Shown: one piece after another, positions 50,040-63,134 of the stretch | Layout of the letters: each line of letters begins with the position of its first letter | Position numbering within the stretch: position 1 is the stretch's first letter | DNA from: Stichopus chloronotus | Lineage: Eukaryota; Echinodermata; Holothuroidea; Aspidochirotida; Stichopodidae | Assembly: GCA_021234535.1 (NCBI GenBank) | Contig: CM037842.1 | Span: 7,211,845-7,275,844 of the forward strand | Length of the DNA stretch: 64,000 bases | Direction: 5' to 3' | Notes under the pieces: generated by a model | Databases searched by the model: none | Told to the model about the DNA's origin: nothing | Seen by the model: the letters and a program-made list of their open reading frames with translations, nothing else | Program-made: the position numbers and the translations under genes

Positions 50040-50640
50040 ATATTACAGCAAACTGCCTACAAGACAAACACAAGGTAGCGACAGCATCTCTGCAGTAACC
50101 ACCTTTGCCCTTTTCGAATGAGGCGTCTTTTTCTAGAGAAAAAAGGTTTTTGATTGATTGTTACTGTTATTGCCTTGATTTCTGGAGTCAAATGACATGC
50201 AAATAAACGCCCAATACACTATTTGTTATATTTTAATGGATAAAATTCTGGCATTTGACTATTGCTCCAGTAAAATCCAGTTTAAAAAGAAAGCAAACAG
50301 GTGAGTTAGTAATCGAAATAGTTACTTTTGGTAATTACCATAACCTTTTTGTCCGGGTAATCAATATTCAATAATTCATTATTTCTACAATCAAACTCCT
50401 TAAGGAAGCCAATATTCTGCTACTTCAAACCTTAAATCTTTGTATAATTGATTTCAAGGTGCCTGCAATATCAGTCAGCATGTAAGAGATATCTATCTGT
50501 TTCTTCGTTATTGATACCAAAAAAATTAATAAATCTTCAAGACCTCTATGATACATCCTTAATTGGACCAGATGATACCCACACTGTCAGTCATTAGTAA
50601 GATTCTCTTTAGAAGAGAAACATTGGTATGCATTGTTTGT
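50040..50640 (-). pseudogene. NACHT C-terminal pseudogene fragment
   Basis: Minus strand, across stops, reads WVSSGPIKDVS, RFINFFGINNEETDRYLLHAD, and at the far end GYCRDAVATLCLSCRQFAV. These parallel WVSSRPTEDRLFEEPYRLIN, GFNNKQKDEYLQRADEY and GYQRDAVVRLCLSCRELGV of the intact NACHT exon, in the same order and spacing. Several in-frame stops are present. The Walker A/B part that should lie upstream (above 50640) was not found, so the fragment is 5'-truncated. It lies convergent with the plus-strand pseudogene at 47.6-48.4 kb. Confidence 0.8.
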
Positions 50641-52326
50641 TTCTTTGTAGAGTCAATTTAAAGTAAATTAAACACATTTTGGAGAATTGGCTGAATATTT
50701 TGTTATTTTAAATGTCATAGTTTTTCTATTATAATCTTTCAATTGTTGACCGTCATACCAATCCCTGTAACAAATTTGCATCGTGAACAAACAAAGTTGA
50801 AATATGCGAATTCGTGGTGTCCACGAAGGGCCTCACATGATATGCCATGTAGTTTATATCACCTTTTACTCACGTAACGATTATTTCAAGGACAAATTTT
50901 GTCTGGTATTAGGCGGAAAAACATTGTCTTTTTTTAATATTGATATTGCCTTCTAACGTGTCAATTAGACGGCAAATAAGTCAGAGAATACAAATGGAGG
51001 TATGTGAAAAGTCATATACTGACACTGTGCCACACTTAGCGTTATCAGTTTTGAATTTGCATCACAATTTTGAGAAGCTGTATCTCGACATCATTAATTA
51101 AAGATTAATCAAAGCTGTAGGATAAAGCAAGATCGGGGTTAATGCGATAGCATTAACCACAGAGAGTGCATTACACTGCACTTTATACACCAGTTCAAAG
51201 ATGATAAACCTTGTCCATACATACAAACGACATTTTTTTATAAAGAAGGACGGAAAGAGGAATTTGGTTCTTAAATTTTTAATTGAAAAGAAACACAGGG
51301 AAAATGTGAACAAATTTAGAACTTGTCAACATCAGCATGCGAGAAACACAAAGTAACATTTAACAAAAGCAATAACAAGAACAATTAACATAGCAAAAAT
51401 GCCTATACAAAATAATCTCATTTTAAGAATTTCATTTTAATTGTAAGCTTGCCCAATGAAGCTGCTACACCTTTACAAGTTGGCAACTTTAACCCTATTT
51501 TATGCAAACTGAAATTGACTAAGGAAAATCTGATTGCGAACACGTTTGCTTCTTTCTGTCAACCAGTATAAGCAGCGGTGGGATAACCATTGCTATTCGT
51601 TAAACAATGACATGACAATAACAATGCTTAAGGAGGAAAAGGCAATAATGAGACGCGTTATTTTAGTAACTGAATCCGTTACAACTGCACCAGTAAAAGG
51701 ACACTTTTACCTTTTCATTTATTTTTTTTTTTGGGGGGGGGGATCGGCATAAGGTAACTATAGCATTGAGTCTGCAAGGCTGTACTTCACATTCTTCAAA
51801 TGCTAAATTAAGCAGAAAAAAATGTTTACTTTATATATAAATTTACAATACAATAATATGAGAGTGAAAGGGCGTGTCTGATGGGACGCTGACATGATAT
51901 TCCGCGATGACACCACTACTTGTTGAAATAAGTGTAAAGGTAGATTTATCCTTGTAGTTATGGTATTTCATGTTTCATAGGATAACTATTTTCGAATCTC
52001 TTTAGCACTGCCAGAGGTTTATACGTCAGAATAACAGCCCAAAACGTTATACTTCCCTTACGATTTTAATATAATCAGTTCCTTAATACGTTCTACGATA
52101 TTTGATGACATTCAGATGAGCATAGCGACAAATTACAACAAATTACGTTTCTTTGAAAGCAAGAAAGTCGCTATTAAACCATGCTGTATATATCAGTCAT
52201 GTCATCATCAAGTCAATGTGTTGAACTACATTGTAGTCTTAAATCTCTCGAGGCAAATATGGCAGTTATGGTCCAGTACCTCCGTATGTGATTGAGTAAT
52301 ATAGTTGTACAAAAAATACGCGAGAC
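50641..52326. other. No gene seen
   Basis: AT-rich spacer with a poly-T/G-run at about 51721-51741. It would contain the 3' UTR of the Ig-NACHT receptor next to 52327. Confidence 0.35.
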
Positions 52327-55300
52327 TCAAATACTATCTTCAGCGATTTCTGGTTCTTCTAACCAAAGGTTTTTTTCAAAGTCATAGACATATGTTTGAT
52401 CGCCTTCTTCTGCAAAAACTGCAAAACAAACAGAAAGTTACATGAACTAACAAAACAGCATAACATAGACGTGACTTTAATTGTCTAAATTTTAAGGTGG
52501 TGTTTTCAACACTGAAATTATCAAGTAAGGCAATTAAGAACCAGTTGTTATCTCTTCACTTTGCATAGGGTAAGAAAGGCGGTAATGCAGTTCCACGAGC
52601 TGTTGAAATTACCAAAATGACATTTAAGTGGAAGCCCACCTTATACCCCTGTAGAATTCAAGTGATACTTAATGGATTAGTATGGCTGAGTGAGGTTCCT
52701 CCTGATGTACAAATGACATGGATTTACCTTTTGGGGCGCAAGGGATGCTGGAAAGGCGTGTCCAAACGAAAACGTGTGCGCGTGTGTGAGGGAGGGGGTG
52801 TACAAAAAAGGTTTATCACGATCTCCTCTTTGCATGTGTAACGATCTTCTCCTAGACGGTAAGTTGGATAGACATCAAACTTGGTAGGTAGGTGCACTAG
52901 TATGAGATATACTGTCCGGGTGACCGGTTACGTCATAGCGTAAAGTAATAGGCCACGTACACAGTGTGTTAGGTGCTAGTACTGAGCCTACATAACATTT
53001 ACATCTTTTGCTTTTCCAATACGAATGTGAGACAATATAAATGTGACACAGTGTGTCAACTTGTGCAACCATGTTTTTGATTGACTGATTATATAAGGTA
53101 CGAATGTCATCTTCCATGGATTGCTAGTACCTTTACTGCACTCAGTGGATCTGTACAGTCGCATACACTAGGCAATTGTATAAGGACTTAAGATGCTTAC
53201 CAACTGTGGAGAAAATGCACCACGCGTAACGCGCTATTTGGAGTTTACATATCCATACTTCGTACCATTTCTCAACTCGTGGTGGCCCATTACATTCATG
53301 TGACTGTACATTACCCTCTGGATAATGCACACTCAATGTATGTTAAAACTACACAATAAAAAGTAGATCGACAGTGCTTTGTCGTCTTCTATCTTGCACG
53401 ATGCATTGATAGTATTTTGACTATCGCACACAAACATTGTTGACCAGCTTTGAATTGCATTTACCTTTTGTCGTGGTGTGTTTTTAATAAAATAGGTTAT
53501 TTACAAAGTATTTAACCCAAGTTTCTGTTTTGTTTTTTTTTAGTTGTTGTCTTTTCATCAAACTCTTCCTGTGAATGAACAAGGTTAGGCAAGGCTGGAC
53601 CTGTGTAGTAAGTGAAGGATAATACTATCGCTGGATACCGGCAGATATATCAAACCCCAATCGCACACTACCCTTCAGTTATTGCACTCTCCATTGTTAA
53701 TTTAACTTTCAATACGAAACGCCCAGAATGATGGCACGTGTGGATCTGAGGAATTATTTCACATTCATGCAATTTCTAAGAATAGATTTAACTCACACAG
53801 CGGTGAGCTATTTCTATAGGCATTCCCACTCAGAACTCAGAAAGTCGGGACGTTCTTCAAACGATGGATACCGAATGACCATGGAAATGGTATCGGTGAG
53901 ATTTGCAACTCCATTCATATTCACATTGCAGACTGAAGAACATTCTTCTCTCATTTTATGGTAGCAATTACCACCAAGATGTTAAGTGCTTGGTACAGTA
54001 AACTTATCTTTAATTACACGTGGTTGTCCAAATTTCCCAATAAATTTGTCCACTTTTTATGCGATGTATTGATTTACAAAACTGTTTTATTTATTCACCT
54101 TTTGGATATTTCATTTCTTTTAATTCATCGATGTTCATTGTGGGTAGCTTGCAGTTAACAAACCTGTAATGACAGAAAAAAAAAAATGAATGCACTTGGA
54201 AAACCCAAGCTAGCTTTTACCGTGACCAGGATTTCACGTTAAGTTTCATATCAGCTTGGCCACGTAAACTGATACGTCCGCAGAAGAGTTATTTTGACCC
54301 TCCATGTAATATGAGTTTCCGGTCACATGATCATGATGATTCTAATGAACTCTGACATGAATCGAGATGACTGTTCAATGCCATACGAAACGTTAATGAC
54401 CGATAGGTGTCGATGAACTAATATCATGCAGTATGAGAGAGACAAATTAACAACAAAACACACGCTTATTTAAATCAAATTACCTATCTGCCAACGAATT
54501 TGAAAGGTATTGATACTACTTAATCAATCGTTTTCAATAAGGAAAGTTATCTTCTCGGGACATATGATATTCATTATATAAACTATAATGACAATGGCTT
54601 TAACTTTTAGCTCATAATTAATATTTACCTGCAAATTTGATACTTATACAATCGAGAATAATAATTATAAACGATTTACAGTATCTGTTTAAGGTAAATG
54701 AGGACTTCAATAATTCCCATTAATAACTCACCTGACAGTATTAACTCTGCCAGCAGAGTCACTGAGAATAATGATGATGTCATCTTTTCTCAACCGGAGA
54801 CTTTTGAAAATGAGCTCATCTTTTATTTTTGGTAAATATTTATTCAACGAGGAGGGGTAGTCCTTATAGAATATCAGTGTTTTAGGTTCAACCTGTCGAA
54901 ACAATTTGTAGGATTTGTTTAAATTGATTACGGTGACATTCCTTCATCTCTTCATTTTGTTTCTGAAACAAGGATTTACAAATACACTGACCACTGAGAA
55001 ATCAATCGCACTCAGAAGACCTCACATGTACATTTAATTGGAATGATGCCTGTACACGTTTTTCCCTGTTTCTATCTGCTTATTTCTTTTTCGACATATC
55101 AGTACATCTATTAATTTGTATATCGTAGTAATCCTTATCATTAATGATCTGAATGCATGCTTTCTAAATATTTCCTTGAAGAGCAAAAACCTGGCAACTT
55201 GGAAGCTTGGTATCTGTGGAGATGACAAAATCTAGACTGAAACTAGATTTTAAAGCTCTGGTTGTTCAATCATTCATACATACGACTCTTTTCAGCATGG

Positions 55301-58300
55301 CAAGCTTTCCTTACCTGACGGTAACCTGCAGCGTTTGTTTTAACAAATAATTCAGAACGTTAATCCAAACTGTATTATTTATGCCATGATCAGTCGTACT
55401 TTACCATTTTCCATGTAACATAAAACGTTTTTAAAACGTTATTCAACGTCGTATAAGTTTTAAAAACATTTTGTGTTACCTGGGATCATCTATTTCATCT
55501 ATTTCTATTCTGTAAAGAAGAAGGCAAACCGACATAGTCATACTTATTGATTGATAAGAACATTTCACCATATCTTATGCAATAATGAAGAAGTTACTGC
55601 TGTTGAGAGTTCTTGCTTTCCCTTATATATATTTTTTTTTAATTTAAATTTACGATGCCTCGTCATCATAGATCTTACCCCTAATTCTCTACACGACAAG
55701 CACAATCTAACAACTGCATCTCTTTGGTAGCCATCTTTACCCCTCTCGAATATTACGTCCTTGTCTTGGAACAATTCTCTGATCAGTAATTGTTTCCATT
55801 CATCCTGACTGCTGGAATCATACAAACAAGCAAAAAGATGCCAGTCAATATTAGAGACGTTAAATTTATTCCTATCTATATCCCAGTGGACTTCCGTCTG
55901 GCATTTGGAGTTTGGTATGGTCAACGCTCCAGTAGTAACCAGTTTAAATAAATTTAAAGCAAACAGGTGAGCTACTAATGGAGACACTGACTTTCGGTTA
56001 TTTCCAAAAACCTGTCTCCACATATCTAAGATATTAGTCTCCGGTATTAACGATGCACTTTCGTCATTATGAGGGTTATGTCTAGTGTGGTTCGTATTAT
56101 TTATTTCCGTTTTTTTACGGTATTCATCAGCTCTTTGCAGATATTCATCTTTTTGTTTGTTATTGAAACCAACCAGATTAATCAATCTGTAAGGTTCCTC
56201 AAATAGTCTATCCTCCGTCGGCCGAGATGAAACCCACAACTTCATTTTTGGGAAAGCATTGCTTTCACGTTTCAAAAGATTCTCTACGGTGAAGAGACAA
56301 TTTCCCGCATCCCGACATTGGTTTGCATTGTCTATTGAGACTTCTTCACAGCGTAAGTCAGTCAACCCATCTAAGAGTAAGACGCTTTCTCTTGGCTTCA
56401 AGAATGTCTGCAAATCGTGAACGGACTTATGCTTACGTTGTAGAATCATTTCCAATTCTTTCAAAATACAAGACGTTTTGGTCAGAAATTTCAGCGGAAT
56501 ATATATCAGTATGACACCAGGCATGAGTTCGCCCTCAATCCATCTTCCCAATATGGTATTGAAGAAGAACGTCTTTCCATAACCTGGATCACTTATAATC
56601 AACAAACGACTGTCCTTTAATTGTGAGATGTTCGTCAGTAATTCTTCTGAGGTAACACTCTGTGTTCTTCTATTGTCATCTTCTATCAAACACTCAAACG
56701 TACTGTAAAGGGATTCAACTTCAGGAACTGAGTTTGCGGAATAAGCAGTTTTCAACGCTTTAATATAAGAATCTGTTAAAAAAAATATTTAGAAATAACT
56801 TAAGTGGCTTAGAACAGATGTGAGAATTAAATGTTCATCCTGTTTAATCCAAAAGATATTTAAAAGGCACCTCTAGGGTTAAACATCCATTTAAAAACTG
56901 CTTATTCAAAATTGCATATTTTAAGAATGTCGACACCGAAACTAATAGTCTCTAAATCCGAAAAGTAAATGAAAAGTTTCCACGACAGCGTCGAACTACA
57001 GATGATTGTACACTAGACCATTATTGCTTTCGGGTCCACTTTGCTTGGGAGAAAGTAGACTTTCAGTTGATCAGATCATGGGTTTACTTACCTCCGGAAA
57101 GGGTCTTGGTGCAGCCACATAATCTGAATTTTTCATTAAGTAAGAGAGCAAACTGAAGCATAGGGCGTATGTGTAGGTCACAAAGTAATTAGGTAATCTA
57201 AACGAAGAGCTTTCATTGGCTGGCGGGTAGCGAATTGATAATTCTTAAGATCATGATGCACCTTATATTGCAGAAAATGACATTTCCTGTGTTTCTGGCC
57301 TGGTGAAGTTCAGTTTTAGTTCTGATGTAATCTGTCTAACAATTTTATGCAGTCCTCTATCTCTTGGAATTTCTATTTTTTCCCTTGAGGAGTAATTTAG
57401 TCAGTTTTCTCTTCTACACGAAAAATGGGATTGCTGCCCTCCCCTTAGTCTATAACGTAAGTAGAAATTTATCATAATTGAGAAATAAATTGTAAAGAAG
57501 ATAAAAAAGATTATGAAACTTAAGGTAACATTACCATGCCTCCTGAGACACCAAACAGATATTGCACTAACAGCAATGACACCAATAACTACAATGACAG
57601 CAAGACAAGGACCGAACCAATATAAACTTGATCTCATTGAATGTGGTGTAGTTCTCGGACGCTCAGAAGAAAAGTCACCAGGTCTAACTTCATCCTCACA
57701 AATTTCTACAAGAAACATGAAATACATGTACAATCTTATGACAAAATCATTCATTATAGACCATTACATGTAAGTGTCATTTGTTGCATCATGTTAGATG
57801 ATTTCAACATTTGACATTTGGAAATAATGCAGTGAAATGAGCCATAACAGTAAGAAAACTTCAAAAAGTGTTGACTAAAGTTTCAGATGACGGTTCCATC
57901 CTTTGATTGAAGTTGAGCCATCAGTGTAACGTAATTTGTGGTATGAATCTAAATAAACGTATGAATTAGTTAAGTTTATTCATAAAATTATTATATAGAG
58001 TTATCAACACCAACAAGCATGAACTCTTGAAATACTTATTCAAATATTATACTTGAAATAATTAATTCAAATATTCTGTAAAAGCAGGAAAATGCAATTT
58101 TCATTGATGGTAGCTTTGTTCAACTTTGTTCACATAGGACATTAGAAGCAGACCAGTGTATTGTTTTCAATGACTTCAACTTTTCATGAACAATTTATCA
58201 AATTGCCCTTTGATATTAAACTTTTCACTATGAAGGAAAATCTCTTACATGTGCAAATGAATTGGAGAAGAGCAAATTTTGCACTCTTTTAGAATATTTT

Positions 58301-60150
58301 TAACTCACTAGAAGTGTATTTCCCCCCCCCCCCTTTAAATGTTAGTAATGCCATCATAATAAACATCAGAAAGAAATAAGAAACTGTTCAAAACCTACAT
58401 AAAGAGGAAAAGTTTCAACAATTAAAAGAAAAAAGTTATCAGTTGTTAAACTAAAGTAAAAGAAACACTTTCAAGTATTCCGAAAGCTTCATGTATATGC
58501 TTGTGACGCTGTTGTGTTTAGGAAAAACAGGATTGTAGCAAATTTACCTGACTTGACTTGAATCGTACGTGAGAGGTTAGGTGCCCGTCCTTCACTACGA
58601 CAATGTAATAACGCTGCCTCTCCGCAATCTAAACTGTATTCGATTGAAGCTGACAAATTCCATGTTCCAATTGATGGGTCAATCGGGACTGACTGAGAGC
58701 TGTTAGTAATGACAGTGACGTCGCCAGTGTGACTCCATTGCAATGAGACAGCTGGACGAATACCATCAATGAAACATAATAATGTTACGATCTCATTAAT
58801 TGGTGACTTCAAAGAGCAGTCTCCACAATTCTCGCAGTTTGAAATACGAGGACAATTTGTTTCTGGAGTGACTAGAAGAATGAGTCAAACGAGAAATGAA
58901 GTAAACCAAATTTGCATTGCTTTCGTTTGTAATACCATTTGGATGAGACTATTTCTTTTTATCGATTCAATTAATAATGCGTAATGTTACTTGTTACAAC
59001 CACTTTTTAATAGGTCCTTTTTTTGCATTTGGTTCGCACACCTTTGCAATAAAATCACAAGTTTTTTTAATAAATTGGTCCACATACTTTTGTACAGCTT
59101 ACCGACCACTCTTGTCGCAGAACTCTCTCTCAATGTCAGTTAAGTACTTTTGTAATCACGTAGCAAGGTAAAGTTCCCGAGATATTTTTTGTCTACTCTG
59201 TCTCTACATTGGTACTGCAATACGCTAAAACCATTTTGCAAATTTAGAGAAAAGCATGGCATGGACACACTTTATGACTGTATCAATCAATAGTAGGTTA
59301 AGGTCCAAACATATTTCCCACTGTTTATGAAAATTGCCAATATTAATTAAACAAAGCACACCTAATCATGGAGTATTCAGATCGGTTGATATTATATAAG
59401 ATAACAACTTACTAGTAACAATGACTGAAATGTCCTTTGTCGAGTAAGAACCATCTGAAAAGAATGCAACAAATGTGTAGGTAGCTTCATGTTTTATCTG
59501 AGCTGCAATGATTCTCATTTCACAAGTAGGGGTTATATCGTAATGTACATCCTGCAGCTTTGTGCCACCTTTGATTTGATTTTCCAATTTAAGTATCGGA
59601 TCTGTCTCTGCTGTTGATCCTAAGTACCAGTAACATCTTTCAATATCTCCTCCATGGCTGCATATTATGGTATTGGTACCCATTCTCTCAACAAACTGTT
59701 GAGAAGGACATGGGTTAGAAAGTCCTGTAATGAAGGGAGATTTATTTGTAGAAAGTGAAAATGAAAGAAAACAATAACACTTTGCTGATATGGTATCTTA
59801 TGATATCATAATTGTTACTTTCAAGTTTATCTATGCAAGTTGACATACAACTATCTACACACACATATTTATTTAATCATTCAAAACGACAGTTAAGTGA
59901 GGTAAAACAAAATCTAAATTTATTTGTCTGTGGAAATTCGGGTTGGCATATGGATAAAAAATACATAAGGTTTGATGCTTTTATGAAAATAAAGTAATAA
60001 AGAGGATGAAATGTTTCAATTTAGTTTGTGCATGTTTAATAAAATGCAATATGACTGTCTCAACATCACCATAATACACCGACGTAGTGTATTTGACATG
60101 ATCTTACCTAGGGTGAAAAGTCCGCACAAAATGATAAAATCAATAACCAT
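52327..60150 (-). CDS. Ig-Ig-TM-NACHT transmembrane receptor, 8 exons
   Basis: Exons (minus strand): 60150-60108, 59724-59413, 58871-58548, 57705-57535, 56772-55679, 54962-54732, 54163-54099, 52418-52327. All borders are GT-AG and the phases match throughout (1,1,1,1,0,2,1). Exon 1 starts at an ATG preceded by an in-frame TGA and gives a short signal peptide (MVIDFIILCGLFTLG). Exons 2 and 3 are Ig-like domains (about residues 20-118 and 135-226, several NxS/T sites in the second). Exon 4 has a membrane span at about 258-279 (LAVIVVIGVIAVSAISVWCL) followed by RRH. Exon 5 is a NACHT NTPase: Walker A SDPGYGKT (K350), Walker B LLLDGLTDL (D418), sensor-like WVSSRP (R467). No LRR, CARD or death domain is visible. 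Exons 6-8 give a hydrophilic tail with tyrosines in YVYDFE, ending in TGA. Joined length is about 776 residues once one surplus base near 54896 in exon 6 is discounted; as written that exon frameshifts. Ligand and signalling are unknown; a membrane-anchored STAND receptor is my inference. Confidence 0.85.
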
Positions 60151-60723
60151 GGTTCAGCTGATTGATGTGATGTACGTTGTTCCTAGTAGACTCAGTAACA
60201 AAGAAAAACTACGGACATTCAATAAAAGATTAAATAGAAAAATAATCTCAGAATTTAAGATTAGTTACAGTTACAAATTGTAGTAGCACTATACCTTTAA
60301 TAAAACTATTACATTATTAAAATAGCACCATGTTTATGGATATTTATCCGCAGGGATGTGGAATGTAATAACCGTAATGCTTTAAATCATAAGAATTGTA
60401 ACATTGAATTTAAAAAGTAATATTATTCTTATAATAGGTAAGTTGTTAAAGTTATATTTTGTAAGTGATTCCTGCTTATTTTTAGCGTTGGGTGCTCAGA
60501 AAAGAAGTAGTAGTGGCCATAATGGAAACAACAGTTGCTACTTTTTAAATTTTTTATCAAAATTGTCTGTTATATTACTGTCCGTTCTCGCAAATCTCTT
60601 CTTTCTCTTTAAACTGTAACATCAACCCCACGGTTAGTTGTTTTGGAAGGTTTCATGGCCACTACTCTATTTTATTACTTAGTAATGTCCACTATTTCCT
60701 GATATTGTTAGATGTAGATCTTA

Positions 60724-60800
60724 CCTTTTCTGTCACTTCGGTGTAGTTATGACACGGGACACATAGTCCGTTGCGCCTAAAACATATCGTTTGCCACATC
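60724..60800 (-). other. Possible 5' UTR exon of the Ig-NACHT receptor
   Basis: A strong minus-strand donor (AAAAG|GTAAGA) lies at about 60726, and a plausible acceptor (ctactag|GAAC) lies at 60184-60183, just upstream of the signal-peptide ATG. This suggests a spliced 5' UTR with its first exon upstream of 60726. No TATA box was identified, and the start of transcription cannot be placed. Confidence 0.3.
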
Positions 60801-61929
60801 AAAATTATCACTCTGTGTATAACTGAACGGTATTATCCGTAATATGTTTGTTCGGCATGTAACAATAATCCGTAGACTTTGAACCCCAGCTCCAAGCCGA
60901 AAGCCAGTTTTAAACACGCGCGGTTGCACAACGAAGTATTGATACTGCTTTGTGGGTCAAAGCACCACCAGATAGACAACAATCAGTGTTATATTGGAAA
61001 TTCGAATATCACAACAATAAACGGAACATCAGTTCCCCATTAGGAAATGCTTTCAGAAACTAGTCAAAGTATACTTGAACATGACTGCGTAATGACAAAG
61101 TGAAAACCTGAACATTTTAATCTTTCCTTATAATGTTCGCTTTTCATTCGTCTGTTGGTTTAGGATTCTAATCACTAGTGTCCATTTTTCACTTATGACT
61201 GTCAACAAAAGACAGTATGAAAAAAAGTATGTTTTTATTGATTCAGAGGTTGCAGTGTTATTTCGAGGATACATCTTAAGGTTTTGATGACAGCTTGCTC
61301 GTCAACACTACATGATGCACGTAGGGCCTAGGTAACCCCCCACACTCCAGTCCATCGGTTTACCTTCTTCGTTTGCGCATTTAACACATTACATTACGGA
61401 CTATCGATCAGTCATGTAGTCAATAATCCAAACCTTTGTGATACAATTCCAACTAACCACCGTTCATGCACTCGACGTTGAGCCAAATTACTAGTTATTA
61501 GGTATGAATTTTAAAGGGCAATAAATTCCACAAGAGTCGTACGACTATTTTTAATAATTGCTGATGTAATTATCACCTTACACGAGACATCGATTAAGCA
61601 ACTGAAAATAATTCACAAACGATCACAACTAGGGTCACCGCTAATATGAATATTCAACTTAATTTGGTACTGGTTCATAGATACTGAAATTCTGGGGAAG
61701 GTTTCCCTGTTAACTTCTGAAACGTAAAGTCATTGTTCTAAATTTGCAGGAGAAGGCGGATTGGATGTATGGGATGAATTGGAATTAGTCACAACCTAGT
61801 CCTCTCAACGTATATAGTCTCGTATTTATTTTTTTTCTCTTTTTGTTTTTCCTTTTTATATACGCCTATAAATTAATATACAAGTGTGTATTCTTCTTTC
61901 TAGGAAACCTCTCCGATCCAAACCAATTA
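60801..61929. other. No gene seen; upstream flank of the Ig-NACHT receptor
   Basis: AT-rich DNA where the promoter of the minus-strand receptor should lie. No motif was assigned. Confidence 0.35.
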
Positions 61930-62128
61930 TTGTGAGCCCACTTCATTGTGATACTAGATATCATTAATACTCTACTGTCATACTTGAATGGACTAATTAA
62001 ATTAGAGAATTATTCAGGCAACTCGGATGATGCAACCTTAAAACACTTGGTTGAGAAGTATGAATTTCAGTCATTACTGCAATTCTTGTATGTTATAATG
62101 TCTATAGCTAATAGGTACAGCTTTTAAC
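61930..62128 (+). other. Orphan open segment, unknown
   Basis: An open stretch reads FIVILDIINTLLSYLNGLIK, then ENYSGNSDDATLKHLVEKYE, and ends at TAA 62126-62128. Composition is protein-like (amphipathic, acidic) and a candidate acceptor (ttcttctttctag) lies at about 61904, but the frame has a stop between that acceptor and the open part. It could be a relic of a receptor or element gene; I do not recognise it. Confidence 0.22.
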
Positions 62129-62639
62129 TAATGCATGACTTTTTTACGTATTGGTAGTTCCATAGACAAACGTAGGTTCTTGATGTTTAGAAATAGAATG
62201 GGAAAGATTGTACAGCAGAAATTGTGGACAAGGTTTCGTTTGTCAAGACTCAGTCGTAAGCTTGTTAAACTCTTTCAGAATGAAGTCTGCTTTTTTTTTT
62301 TAAATAACCCCAACAAACATAATATTTCAAAACCAAAAGTCACGGAGTACCATATTACGCCTTCGTTAGTACTATCACAAAATGTTGGCTAAAAAATGTT
62401 GTATCACATTTGTTGGCTAAAATTATATGTTAGTGATTATAAACATTATAAAAACATGTGTTTTGCTGTTACGGTAAAGTAAACTACCGTATGCTGATCC
62501 ATCAACTTTAAGAATATTCATGCACAAAATGGAAATAAGTTCAACTCTATCTCATGATAATATATGGATTAAATAAACTGTTTTGTAATCTTATTCGTGC
62601 TTCTAATATTGTCATGTTTGTGAACTTTTCAAACTACTT

Positions 62640-63055
62640 ATTTTCTTAAGATGCTTGTTCCGCGCATTGCCATACCGACACCTGCTTATTCGGATTTTGT
62701 TATTTGATGGGAGTCTTTGTATAACTTTTCATCCATACATAGGTTGCATTACCTGACCTTTTTTCGGTATTTTGTTTCCTTGTTATTTCTTAATAGATTG
62801 CACTCTTTGTTATTCCTCCTTAATTCTCATATGTGATTGGACAACGCAGTTTCTTTTTCGTATTTTTGTGGAGGAACGATTTGGCATGGTTAATATACCT
62901 TTCCTTTAATATCTCCCTCCTATTAGCCCTACGTATGTTATAGACTCGTTATCGGAAGTTACTGTGCCTTGCATACTACCTACCCCTTTCAACAGGAAAT
63001 TTCCTTCCAGGGGGCAAGCTTCTCTTTTCTCGCAGTAGCAGGTCTTCTCTTTTTT

Positions 63056-63134
<79 letters not shown>

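Noticed and set aside
53213..53310. Possible extra minus exon (GNVQSHECNGPPRVEKWYEV, donor GTTG|GTAAGC) in the last intron of the Ig-NACHT gene
   Set aside because: Its phase does not fit between exons 7 and 8, which already join perfectly; the acceptor is weak.
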